The position numbers were made by a program, and so were the translations under genes. A stretch of DNA of 64,000 nt, taken from contig CM063262.1 of NCBI GenBank assembly GCA_032158295.1, forward strand, positions 7,659,394-7,723,393, written 5' to 3'. Under the pieces are notes generated by a model that saw only the letters and a list, made by a program, of their open reading frames with translations, searched no databases and was not told where the DNA came from. This DNA is from Pycnopodia helianthoides. Its lineage: Eukaryota > Echinodermata > Asteroidea > Forcipulatida > Asteriidae. Within the stretch, counting starts at the first letter, position 1, and every line of letters starts with the position of its first letter. Positions 23,990-34,800 of this stretch are shown here, in pieces.

Positions 23990-24500
23990 CTGCTCTCTTG
24001 CGAATTACTCGCACAACGATGTCATGTGTGCTCTCGATAGGCATCATGATGTCATTTTAATTCTTCTTGATTTATCTGCTGCTGTTGACACCATTGATCA
24101 TGACATACTGGTTAAAAGATTGCAGCTTCGTTTTGGTATTGGTGGAAAAGTTTGTGATTGGTTGAATTCTTTTTTGAGAGGAAGAACTCAAAGGGTTTTA
24201 ATTGGGTCGATGTTGTCAGGGCGGCATACTCTCCAGTTTGGAATTCCTCATGGGTCTGTGCTCGGACCTGTTATACATGGATCCATTTGAGGATATCATC
24301 ACCCGTCATGATCTTAATTCTATAATTTATGCAAACGATTGTCAGCTTTATATTTCCTGTGGCTCCCGTGCTGACTTGTCTTTTGTGACTCGTATCGAGT
24401 CTTGCGTAGATGGGATCCGTTGCTAGATGCAAGCAAACATGCTAGCGTTGAACGACGGTAAGACTGAGATCTTGTGGTTCTCGTCACGCTTCAAAGATTC
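23990..24500 (+). pseudogene. LINE reverse transcriptase fragment with altered catalytic box
   Basis: The frame from 24,024 contains LLDLSAAVDTIDHDIL, WLNSFLRGRTQRV and FGIPHGSVLGP, standard reverse transcriptase blocks of the CR1/L2/Jockey groups. After a frameshift near 24,265 it continues NSIIYANDCQLYI, where the usual YADD has become YAND; the right-arm copy retains YADD. A TAG stop follows ESCVDGIRC. The 5' part is cut off where the Gypsy element begins. Confidence 0.88.
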
Positions 24501-25008
24501 TAGATTCTATTTTGTTATGAGTATCCATTCCTTTATAAAAAAGGGAGAAAGAAATCCTGTTTCCACCTGTGACATTAAATAATGTTGATCTATGTCATTT
24601 GTAACTTCACAATAAATTTATCTGCAATTTGTTTTGTATGCAAATTTTAAAATCGACCCCTGCACTTTTCAACATTGATGAATGCCAGTGATTTGAAGGC
24701 TCTACAGAACACTGTTGCTTGGTGTGATTGCCACAGTGGAATTAAGGCGGACATATTCACAGTTGCGTTTTATTTTATTTTAGAGATGAATTGATTCTGA
24801 AATTATTCATTAATATTCTAAAATTCAATGATGGACTTGACCTTTAAGCATGATTATAATACTCATAGCTGGGTTTTCAGTTCTAGAAGTGTAGTGCCTG
24901 ACATAGTGTATCTTAACACATGTAGGTAATATAGTGATGTCTTAAATGTCTCTGTGATAAATAGAGAAGTGATGAGAAGTCATGATATTTTCTCTTTTGT
25001 TTTGCCAG

Positions 25009-25451
25009 TTCACAATGGCTGAGATTCCAGATATAGAAGGAACGACCGGGACAAAGGAGGTAGAAAAACATGTCAAAATCAAAGGTTAGTTGCTATGTGA
25101 TTGGGAACCCATACAAGGAAAGTCCTCAAGATCCTGTTGAAATGCAATAAATGACAAATCTTTGTCATTACAAAAAAAGTGTACATCCCAAGCAGATAAA
25201 TACTTGGAATTGAAATTATTTTCTTAACGTATAGGGGTATCCTAAACTTTTGAGCCAAATACAAAAAAGAAGTCTTACTTTAAAACGTCACTTGTTCAGT
25301 CCAGGCTTAACGACTGTTATTGTTTGGTCACTCCTTTTCCGTACAGTTGTATTTTTATTAATGTCTTTTGCCTTAGCTTTTTAAATTGTATCTTTGTGAA
25401 GCGCCTTGATTGAGCGTCTTTTTAGGCGGACTTTAACGCTATGTGAGATTA

Positions 25452-25486
<35 letters not shown>

Positions 25487-26664
25487 GCAGAGTTCTTTTT
25501 TGTCTTTGCGCAAAGAGTATCTTTTCTGACAGATATGGTGCACTACAAACGTCCATTATTATTATTATTTTTAATCTGCATGACATACTGAACAAATTTG
25601 GTTATGTATCGATTGCCACTTGTTACCTTAATATTCTGTTAAAAACATGTCCTTTGATTATACAAAGATTTTTCAAAGCAAATTGAAGAAATGTTGGAGT
25701 CCTTGTTAGAGAATATCAATTGAATGTTACTATCAGGGCCCAATGTCATTAAGCTGTTAAGGTCAAACAAAAATAATTATGGGTTTAATGTAACCGTCTG
25801 GAAAAAATCCAGGACAGTTGGTCAGGAACTACTCATCCAGGACAGTATGTCAGGAATTACTTTTCTCCTGTTTTATTTTAGGTTCATACATTTCAGAGCT
25901 CAAGTTAACAGATTTTTTAATGCAAAACAATAGAGGGAATGAGTCGTAACAATGTAAACTTCATGGACTTTTGGCTGGTTACCTGTTTGCCCGTGTTTAG
26001 TAAGTTTTGAAATTGGGCCCTGCTCTGTTGTGTAAGCAAACTAAACTTTTAAGAGAGATACATGTATCTCTACAAACCAAAAACTCTAATTACTTCATAT
26101 TACTAAGCTTTGATATTTGTTATTCAACATCTCTTTGCTTTTTATATTAAAAAGGGGAACGAGAGACAGGGAAAGGTTTTTGGGAGCTTAAGACATCAGG
26201 AGGAGCTGAAAAATTTCAGGTTTGATTTATCTCCCGATACATTTATGTAGATATAAAAGATAAAGAACTTTTTTATATGAAATACTACTCCATATATGCA
26301 ATAACTGTTAAATTATTGTTCATAAAAAAGGTCCAATGAAATTTTACATGACTGGTTTCTTTAAACTCCATTCGATGAGAAATACAAATCAAATTGTCAC
26401 AATTTCACACGTTTTGTCATATTACATTGTGAAATGTGTTAAAACCTTTGGTTTTACTACAGTTGGCATTTTATCAATGTTTATCTCAGTTGATAAATAA
26501 AAACCTAAACCCTAGACCTCTGTCTGCTTGTTTTACCCAGCTTCCTGTAATGCGGCAATCTTTGGCACTCTCAAGTGATTTAGATGATGACATGTATCTT
26601 AGTAAGTAAATAGATGTTGTTTTTATAAATGTCAACCCATTAAGTTAAGCAATAATAATAATAA

Positions 26665-26695
<31 letters not shown>

Positions 26696-28291
26696 CATAC
26701 CCCTCATTATTTTGTCAGAAAATAATATCGTCGCAAAAAAAATAGTTCATGGCCTGATGTTTTGACCTTAGCAGAGTCTTTCTGGAAGGCTAAATGACAA
26801 CATGACACTTGTGCCCTTGAGCAAGGCACTTAAAGGTATTGTACACTTTTGGTAACAACTCAAAATCAGTGTGCACATTTTGTGTGATTAAACATATGCA
26901 TGAACAAACAAAGCTGTGAAAGTTTGAGCTCAATTGGTCAACCAGGTCACGAGAAAATAGTGAAAAGAGATCTTATGTGTTTTCTGTTTTTTCAAATTAT
27001 CGCGCGCGCTAATTACTATTGTTTTACTCGTTTCTCAAAAACGATAGCATTTTAGGCAAAAATATTTAAGGAACCCTTTCTACCATTACTTACTTTAAAT
27101 CATGTAAGTTATGTGTGAATCTGTGAACATTGTGTTTTTCGATCTTACCAATAATGTACAGGGCCTTTAACCATAATTGCTTAGTCAGAAGTTGGGAAGG
27201 TAGTGCATTCTGCTGTACCAGCCAGGCTCCCAGTGGATGATACCCATGCCTACATCCTTACAGACTGTGAAGGGGGTAACCCTGTTTCAGCCCCAGGAGT
27301 AGGTGGCAACGTGCCGCTGGTGTCAGCTGATTTGGGTCAACAACCCAAAACAGTAAAGTGTAGCCCTCACCTTGACTGGCCATTCGGCCTTTTGAGTTAG
27401 GCGATATCTCATATTAAAAAAAACAACACACATGAACAAGTAAACTGGTGTAACAAGCACCCAAGTGGAAAAGATGACAAGAGATTTGTCCATGCTTAGT
27501 AAGTTTTTGTGCTAACAGGCCTTGAAATTGGGCTGTTGTGTAAGCAAACTAAACTCCTAAGAGAGATATTCATTGTTTAACATATAGTATCCTGTTTTTT
27601 ATATTAAAGATCTTGAAGGGGAACAAAGGATCCGGTCAGGGAAAGGTTTTGCAGCTCAAAGACTACAGGTTTGATTTATCTCCTGATACATTTATGTAGA
27701 TATAAAAGATTAAAGTACTTTTTTATATGAAACACTACTCCATAATTATATGCAATAACAGCTGAATTATTATTCATAAAAAAGGTCTAATAAAATCTTA
27801 CATGACTGGTTTTTTATACTCCATTTGATGAGAAACACAAATAAAATTGTCACAACTTCAAATGTTTCGCAAAGTTACATTGTTTAATGTGTTAAAACCT
27901 TGGGTTTAAACTACAGTTCGCGTTTTATCAATGGTTATCTCAGTTGATCAAAAATTTTTACATAAATTAAAGGCTCAACATTTTTGTTTTTAAGGAACAG
28001 TCTAGCCCTAAACTTCTGTCTACATGTACTTGTTTTACTCAGGGTCCTGTGGACCAACTCGTGTTCATGCAGCAAAGATCAAAGTATTTACGTTCCATGT
28101 TTGGTAAGTAAATAGATCATGTTGATTTTATAAATGTCAACCTACATTAAGTAGCAAATTAAAAAATTTAAATGAATAAATAAATAAAAAACATACCCCT
28201 CATTATTTTGTCAGAAAATATTATCAATGCAAAAAATAGTTAATGTCCTGACGTTTCGACCCTTGCAGAGTCTTTCTGGAAGGCTAAATGA
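25009..28291 (+). CDS. Candidate small multi-exon gene, unrecognised product (left arm)
   Basis: Proposed coding exons are 25,015-25,084 (starts MAEIPDIEGTTGTKEV), 26,155-26,219, 26,541-26,601, 27,619-27,668, 28,043-28,103 and 28,269-28,291 (ends SFWKAK and stop). All have AG before and GT after, and phases chain without conflict (1, 0, 1, 0, 1). Exons two/three and four/five are a tandem duplicate of one two-exon module. The product would be about 110 residues, charged, with no signal peptide or membrane segment. The right arm carries a homologous set whose exon indels are all multiples of three. The final exon lies in a motif that recurs in the window and may derive from a repeat. Weak points: no known family, very short exons, and exon one sits between two pieces of a LINE. 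Confidence 0.42.
25265..25490 (+). mobile_element. LINE 3' end with (ATT)n tail
   Basis: LTLKRHLFSPG in the plus frame is the usual last conserved block of such LINE proteins. It is followed by GCGCCTTGATTGAGCG...GGCGGACTTTAACGC and an (ATT)n tail (25,452-25,487). It is separated from the reverse transcriptase fragment by ~770 bp of non-LINE sequence containing a candidate exon. Confidence 0.7.
26795..27420 (+). mobile_element. SINE-like element split by a TTAA MITE
   Basis: CACTTGTGCCCTTGAGCAAGG, a core found in deuterostome SINEs, is cut at its TTAA (26,830) and resumes after 27,170 as CCATAATTGCTTAGTCAG, then CTGTACCAGCCAGGCTCCC and on to about 27,410. The right arm lacks it. Confidence 0.55.
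26830..27170. mobile_element. TTAA MITE, family B
   Basis: Ends are TTAAAGGTATTGTACACTTT and the complement of AATGTACAGGGCCTTTAA. About 95% identical to 54,221-54,560. No coding capacity. Confidence 0.8.
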
Positions 28292-28989
28292 CAACACAAC
28301 ACACATAACAGGTATACTGGTGTAACAAGCACCCAAGTGGAAAAGATGACAAGAGATAGAGATGCATAAAGCACACAGAAAAAGCAAGGGATGAACAATG
28401 AAAAAGGAGACAATTTGGGGGGGGGGGTAGAGGGAAGGGGCTGGTTTGAACACAAGAGATTGGAAACACCAAGGACAAAAATCAAGTGTGCAAAGAGTGA
28501 GAACAAGTAATGTTCTAGTGAATGCAGCAGACTAAAAAGGGGATATCTATGGGAAAAAGGAGAAGGCAAAAACAAAAGGTTGTTGGTCATTTCCTTCTTG
28601 GATGCAGACCATGGGCCTTATTCACAGTTTCTCCCTATTCAGATGAACAGTCTCTCTGTTGTTACCTGGTGGTGCCTCAATGCCCTGTAAAAATAAAAAC
28701 CCACAGCTTACTGTGCAGTGCTGATGAGAGCAATGACACTTGAATTGGTGCCTTACAAATGTAATGCTTGACTGATTGGTGGATTGATGTGTCAGACTAC
28801 AAATATGTATGTGTAATTTGAACAGATTCTTAAATTTAAAAAGATAATAATAATGAAACTAAAATGCAATATCAGGCAAAGTAGAAATTACTTGATGTAT
28901 TGCATTAAGAAAACTTCTATTTTGATTTTGACCTGCACTGTTTTAAGATGAGTCTTGTATACAATTTTTTAAAATTAGAATTTCATTAA

Positions 28990-29900
28990 ATGAAAAATTG
29001 CCCAACACAACAAAAATGCCACTCTCTGTGAAGACTACTTTGGCAGATTGTAAGTTTGTGATAAGCAAGATATATGGACAGGTAGGGAGTTCCAAGGTGC
29101 AGCAGTATGGGAAAAAAGCTAGTACAGTATATCATGGTACTGTCCTTTAGAACACACACAGTAAAGGGGTAATCAAGATGATGCAGAAAAACATGTGCTG
29201 CAAGTGAAGCTCCATACAGAAGAGAAAATAAATGAGAGACGTGCGCACATACCATAGAACTACCTGTAGAAGAGGCTTCAGGAGACGCGCATCCAACAAA
29301 AAGAGATGCAAGTGATGCTGCCAGGTCTTTTTCTACCAGAATAATGGCTCGCTATTGGATTTTGTCCAGCAGGGATATAGTGATATACTGGAGCACCTGC
29401 CCAGATATGACTACAATATTCTATCAGTGGGTGTATCGTGACTTTGTATAGATGGTGAAAGGCAGTAGGTGTAAGGTTGATATAAACAGCCAAGATGCTG
29501 AGATGCTCTTTCAGCTATATCACAGATGTGTTAATCCCAGCTGAGGTTGGAAGTAATATTCAATCCATGGAGGTGAATACTAGGAAGTTGTAATAATTGT
29601 TTGGAGTCCAAAAAGACATTCAGCTAGAGTGAGAGCTGTAAAGGTGGATAAAGACAACAGATGAGTTTTGTTTTGATTGAATTGGCAACCAGCCAGTCCT
29701 TACCCCATGCAACAATATTTGTAAGGTCCTGGTTGTGAGTAGCACTATCTTGACATCGAGAAGTAGACGAAGAACCTTGGTAGGCAGTTACAATGTTTGT
29801 ATCATCAGAATACATAGCATGTCTACAAAGACTGCAGTCAGGCAGGTCATTGATGAAGAGGAGAAAAGAACTTAACCTGAGGAACCTCTGCAATGAAGGG
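28990..29900 (-). pseudogene. LINE fragment: reverse transcriptase end and C-terminus
   Basis: Minus frames contain FLLFINDLPDCSLCRHA and YSDDTNIV (catalytic box YSDD, about 29,805-29,830), then HPLIEYCSHIWAGAP at about 29,405 and a C-terminal region down to 28,990. Frameshifts split it into at least three frames (29,624-29,893; 29,278-29,493; 28,986-29,255). It lies in the part of the left arm that extends past the start of the right arm. The remaining 29,900-30,356 before the gap holds nothing I recognise except a TCCGCCATTTTGT motif at 30,067. Confidence 0.82.
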
Positions 29901-30356
29901 ACTTTTTACCTTGGATTGGGCACTTTGTGCTGCTACAAAAAAGCATTTGTTATGAAATTGTTATGGTTGGAAAGATGTTTTAAAAGTATAACTTAATGAT
30001 TCACACAAATACATGTATATCCCTCGAATTGTGTGGTTTCCTTTTTCTTCATGAGCTAACATGGTCCGCCATTTTGTGGAGTCAGAAATTTGGTTATACA
30101 AAATGGTTTCACTTATGTCCAAGAGGGAATGAAAATATCCATATCACGATGGACCTATATCACGATGGGATGCCTAAACCTCAGTGATAGCATGGTTGGA
30201 ATTTCCCAGTGGTGCTCAAGTTTTAGCAGAGCAATCGCCAGGTTTATGCACAAAAACAGGTTCAGAAGATGTCTGTTGTCAATGAAGTGATCAGGGATTC
30301 TCATAGCGCCAGAAACAATTTGGCTGAGAATGTGAGACACTTTAAAGTTGTATGCA

Positions 30357-30456
30357 NNNNNNNNNNNNNNNNNNNNNNNNNNNNNNNNNNNNNNNNNNNN
30401 NNNNNNNNNNNNNNNNNNNNNNNNNNNNNNNNNNNNNNNNNNNNNNNNNNNNNNNN
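30357..30456. other. Assembly gap of 100 N
   Basis: Exactly 100 undetermined bases. Round-number gaps of this kind usually mark a scaffold join of unknown size. It sits between the two arms, so the junction itself has not been sequenced. Confidence 0.99.
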
Positions 30457-30836
30457 GGTAACAACAGAGAGACTGTTCATCTGAGTAGGGAGAAACTGTG
30501 AATAAGGCCCATGGTCTGAACATCCAAGAAAAAAATGACCAACAAACTTTTGTCTTTGCCTACTCCTTTTTCTCATAGATATCCTCCTTTTTAGTCTGCT
30601 GCATTCACTAGAACATACTTGTTCTCTCTCTCTTCGCACCCTTGATTTTGTCCTTAGTGTTTCCAACCTCTTGTGTTCAAACCAGCCCCTTCCCTGTAAC
30701 CCCCCCCCCAAACTGGCTCGTTTTTCATTGTTCATCCCTTGCTTTTTCTGTGTGTTTTATGCCTCTCTCTATCTCTTGTCATCTTTTCCACTTGGGTGCT
30801 TGTTACACCAGTATACCTGTTATGTGTGTTGTGTTG

Positions 30837-32143
30837 TCATTTAGCCTTCCAGAAAGACTCTGCTAGGGTTGAAACGTCAGGCCATTAACTATTTTTTGCA
30901 TTGATATTATTTTCCAACAAAATAATGAGGGGTATGCTTTTTATTTATTTAATTTTTTTAATTTGCTACTTAATGTAGGTTGACATTTATAAAATCAACA
31001 TGATCTATTTACTTACCAAACTTGGAACGTTGTAAATCACTTGATCTTGGCTGCATATACCCGAATTGGTCCACAGGACCCTAAGTAAAACAAGTACATG
31101 TAGACAGCAGTTTAGGGTCAGACTGTTACTTAAAAACAAAAATGTTGAGCCTTTAATTTATGTTAATTTTTTTGATCAACTGAGATAACCATTGATAAAA
31201 CGCGAACTGTAGTTTAAACCAAGGGTTTTGACACATTAAGCAATGTAATTTTACGAAACATTTGAAGTTTCTCATCAAATGGAGTATAAAGAAACCAGTC
31301 ATGTAAGATTTCATTAGACCTTTTTTATGAACAATAATTTAACAGTTATTGCATATATGGAGTAGTATTTCATATAAAAAAGTTTTTTAATCTTTTATAT
31401 CTACATAAATGTATCGGGAGATAAATCAAACCTGAAATTTTTCAGCTCCTCCTGATGACTTAACCTCCTGAAAACCTTTACCTGTCTCTCGTTCCCCTTT
31501 TTAATATAAAAAGCAAAGAGATGTTGAATAACAAATATCAAAGCTTAGTAATATGAAGTAATTAGAGTTTTTTGTTTGTAGAGATACATGTATCTCTCTT
31601 AAAAGTTTAGCTTGCTTACACAACAAAGCAGGGCCCAATTTCATAGAACACAAAACTTACTAAACACGGGCAAACAGGTAACCAGCCAAAAGTCCATGAA
31701 GTTTACATTGTTACGACTTGTTCCCTGCTGTTATTTTGCTTTAAAAAATCTGTAAACTTGAGCTCTGAAATGTATGAACCTAAAATAAAACAGGAGAAAA
31801 GTAATTCCTGACCAACTTTCCTGGATTTTTTCCAGACGGTTACATTAAACCCAACATTACTTTTGTTTGACCTTAACAGCTTGACATTGGGCCCTGATAG
31901 TAACATTCAATTGATATTCTCTAACAAGGACTCCAACGTTTCTGCAATTTGCTTCGAAAAATCTTTGTATAATCAAAGGTCATGTTTTTAACAGAATATT
32001 ATGGTAACAAGTGGCAATCGATACATAACCAAATTTGTTCAGTATGTCATGCAGATTAAAAATAATAATAATAATGGACGTTTGTAGTGCACCATATCTG
32101 TCAGAAAAGATACTCTTTGCGCATAGACAAAAAAGAACTCTGC

Positions 32144-32175
<32 letters not shown>

Positions 32176-32605
32176 TAATCTCACATAGCGTTAAAGTCCG
32201 CCTAAAAAGACGCTCAATCAAGGCGCTTCACAAAGATACAATTTAAAAAGCTAAGGCAAAAGACATTAATAGAAATACAACTGTACGGAAAAGGAGTGAC
32301 CAAACAATAACGGTCGTTAAGCCTGGACTGAACAAGTGACGTTTTAAAGTAAGACTTCTTTTTTGTATTTGGCTCAAAAGTTTAGGTATACCCCTATACG
32401 TTAAGAAAATAATTTCAATTCCAAGTATTTATCTGCTTGGGATGTACACTTTTTTTGTAATGACAAAGATTTGTCATTTATTGCATTTCCACAGGATCTT
32501 GAGGACTTTCCTTGTATGGGTTTCCAATCACCATAGCAACTAACCTTTGATTTTTGCATGTTTCACTTCCTTTGTCCTGGTCGTTCCCTCTGGAATCTCT
32601 GCCAT
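30837..32605 (-). CDS. Candidate small multi-exon gene, right-arm copy with one module
   Basis: Proposed exons in transcription order are 32,605-32,545 (starts MAEIPEGTTRTKEV), 31,496-31,432, 31,080-31,017 and 30,859-30,837 (ends SFWKAK and stop), with phases 1, 0, 1 matching the left arm. Compared with the left copy, exon one is 9 bp shorter (6 + 3), exon two the same length with mostly replacement changes, and the GPVDQ exon 3 bp longer. Only one two-exon module is present, so the product would be about 70 residues. Confidence 0.42.
32145..32365 (-). mobile_element. Right-arm copy of the LINE 3' end
   Basis: Mirror of 25,265-25,490, with the (AAT)n tail at about 32,145-32,173. One or a few repeat units differ between arms. 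Confidence 0.7.
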
Positions 32606-33416
32606 TGCGAACTGGTAAAACAAAAGAGAAAATATCATGACTTCTCATCACTTCTCTATTTATCAAAGAGACATTTAAGACATCACTATATTGCCTACTT
32701 GTGTTAAGATACACTATGTCTGGCACATGTACATGGGTACACTTCTAGAACTGAAAACCCAACTATAAATATTATAATCATGCTTGAAGGCCAAGTCCAT
32801 CATTGAATTTTAAGAATAAAATGAATAATTTCACAATTAATTCATCTCTAAAATAAAAAAAACGTAACTGTGAATATGTCCGCCTTAATTCCACTGTGGC
32901 AATCACACTAAGCAACAGTGTTCTGTAGAGCCTTCAAATCACTGGCATTCATCAATGTTGATGAAAAGTTTTTTATAAAGGAATGGATACTCATGGCAAA
33001 ATAGAATCTAGAATCTTTGAAGCGTGATGAGAACCACAAGATCTCAGTCTTACTGTCGTTCAACGCTAGCATATTTGCTTGCATTCAGCAACGGATCTCA
33101 TCTACGATGCGAGTCACAAAAGACAAGTCAGCACGGGAGCCACAGGAAATATAAAGCTGACAATCATCCGCATAAATTATAGAATTAAGACCATGACGGG
33201 CAAGGGGCGTCACCAGAGGGGGGGGGCGGGGGGGCGGGGGGGCCGACCCCCCCCCCCCCCCCCCCCCCCCCGCTCAGAACCCTTGCCCCCCCCCCCCTCT
33301 TGCCCCCCATATGAAATCACAGAAAAAGTATATACTTATAATATATAAATCGTTTATGCATCAAATGCTGCCGTAAAAAGTAAAACTTTTACTCATATTA
33401 GTATGTGGACTATAAC

Positions 33417-34097
33417 CATAGAGCTATATATATTGACTAGAGCGCTAACTTGCTCTGAGTTTTGAAGCCACCCTGGGCGCAGACATGTTTGATGTGTTGC
33501 GTGACTACGGAACGATTTTAATTTTAAGAGAGCACACATGGCCGCGAAAATTTTGCATTCGGCGTGCGCGCTTACGTACGCGCCATATTTAATCTAACGA
33601 TCATTGCTCTTGTAAACAGGTGATTTTAGTGATGTCTTAAAAAAATATGTAGTAGGTAATTCTCTGATGTTGTTACTCACGTCTTTAGGAAAAATGCTGA
33701 GTCGAACTAAAGCCTTGTTTGGGAGGATTCAATGCTTCAAGATGTCAAGGGGAAAAAAACGAAATCTGCTTCAAGGATACACAATATGCCGGCAAGAATG
33801 ACGAACTCAAAAAAAAAACCTATACGCGCAAACGCACATGTTAAACATGACGCACATGACGCTCGCAGTTTGTACGCTCATTAGTAGATTGTGCGTTCTC
33901 ATTTGCTGCATATTTGGTTCGATGACGCATAGAAAAGAACAAACTCTTTATCATGCAAATAGCCATACAATTGCCGTACAAAATTTCAAGCTTTTGTATT
34001 GGTTTGTACATAAACATGGATGCGCCCACACGGCTTCAAAACCTTAGTGCGTGTATAACGGGGTGTTAGCGCTCTAGTCAATATATATAGCTCTATG
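33417..34097. mobile_element. Nested hAT-like MITE, 681 bp, perfect 33-bp TIRs
   Basis: 33,417-33,449 is the exact reverse complement of 34,065-34,097 (CATAGAGCTATATATATTG...). ACTATAAC flanks it on both sides (33,409-33,416 and 34,098-34,105). It lies inside the larger hAT-type element and is therefore younger. No protein motif. Confidence 0.9.
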
Positions 34098-34361
34098 ACT
34101 ATAACGCAGTCATGACAAATGCATGGGAACGTGCGCGCGCGATCGTATTGGCAGTAAATGTGTGTAGGAAGTCACAAAGTTCAGTTTAATGCGTGGTGGT
34201 CTGAACGCAGACCAATAGCTCCGTTAACACAACGTAGTCAGATGCGCAACAGAGAGATTTTAACAGCAAAATGGCCAGCGAAAAAGGTAGCTAAGACCAA
34301 TAAACTTCTCCATATCAAAGCGCCCGTCTTTGCCTTGTGCTCCAACACCTTAAGCCGTGTT

Positions 34362-34800
34362 CGCACTGGACTTAATTTGGGCAAACTAACCGAGCCAATG
34401 GGTAACTTACCCATTTCAAGTCCAGTGCGAACAGCCCAGGTAACTTTCCTCACAGGTAACTTACCCACGTCGCGTGGGTAGTTTAACTGAGCCAAAGGTG
34501 CCCAGGAAGATTGACCAGGTCAGTTTAACCGAGCCAGAAAATCCAGTGCGGACGCGACGTCTTGGTTAAATCTTCCATCACCCGGTCAAATGACCACAGG
34601 TCATATCAGCCAGTGACCTTTCTTTATTGTTTTAGAGCCAGCTCGGTTAGTTTACCCATGGTCTCGGCAATTCTACCAGCGTCAATTAAATCCAAGTGCG
34701 GACGGCGGGAAGATTAACCCATCGGAATGTTACCCGGCGTCATGGTAAAGTTACCCAAAATGTTTATCCAGTGCGGAGGCAGAGACGGGAAAATACAGAA
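34362..34800. repeat. Repeat with TCCAGTGCG(A/G)AC ends and GGTAA/TTACC motifs
   Basis: GTGTTCGCACTGGACTT at 34,364 is inverted at 34,418, and diverged versions of TCCAGTGCGGA recur near 34,540, 34,690 and 34,770, joined by many TTACCC and GGTTAG motifs. It looks like a cluster of related small elements inside the hAT-type element. Confidence 0.45.

Larger units (their letters stand above)
25990..28360 (+). repeat. Tandem ~1.5-kb duplication carrying a two-exon module
   Basis: 25,990-27,490 and 27,510-28,360 share GTGTAAGCAAACTAAACT, the exon pair, ATTTATGTAGATATAAAAGA, the CTCCAT..GATGAGAAA intron blocks and AGTCTTTCTGGAAGGCTAAA. The first unit also contains a SINE with a TTAA element inside it (about 26,795-27,420). 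The right arm has a single unit: its first exon matches unit one and its second matches unit two. Confidence 0.75.
1..28672 (+). repeat. Left arm of a ~28-kb imperfect inverted repeat
   Basis: The sequence from here matches the reverse complement of the right arm (30,457-55,677). Anchor pairs seen directly are 1-60 with 55,618-55,677, about 6,570-7,030 with 55,140-55,600, 7,935-8,010 with 53,400-53,480, 15,087-18,475 with 41,860-45,248, 24,020 with 35,620, 25,015-25,084 with 32,545-32,605, and 28,590-28,672 with 30,457-30,540. Aligned stretches differ by a few percent, and large insertions interrupt both arms. The homology runs to the first base of the window, so the arm probably continues upstream. 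Confidence 0.93.

Noticed and set aside
25406..25591. Frame with a leucine run, resembling a membrane segment
   Set aside because: The run is the (ATT)n tail of a LINE; the same holds for 32,039-32,221.
30155..30735. Frames running through the N run
   Set aside because: They contain undetermined bases and no recognisable domain.
33079..33348. Open frame with long glycine and proline runs
   Set aside because: It is the G/C homopolymer end of the hAT-type element read as protein.
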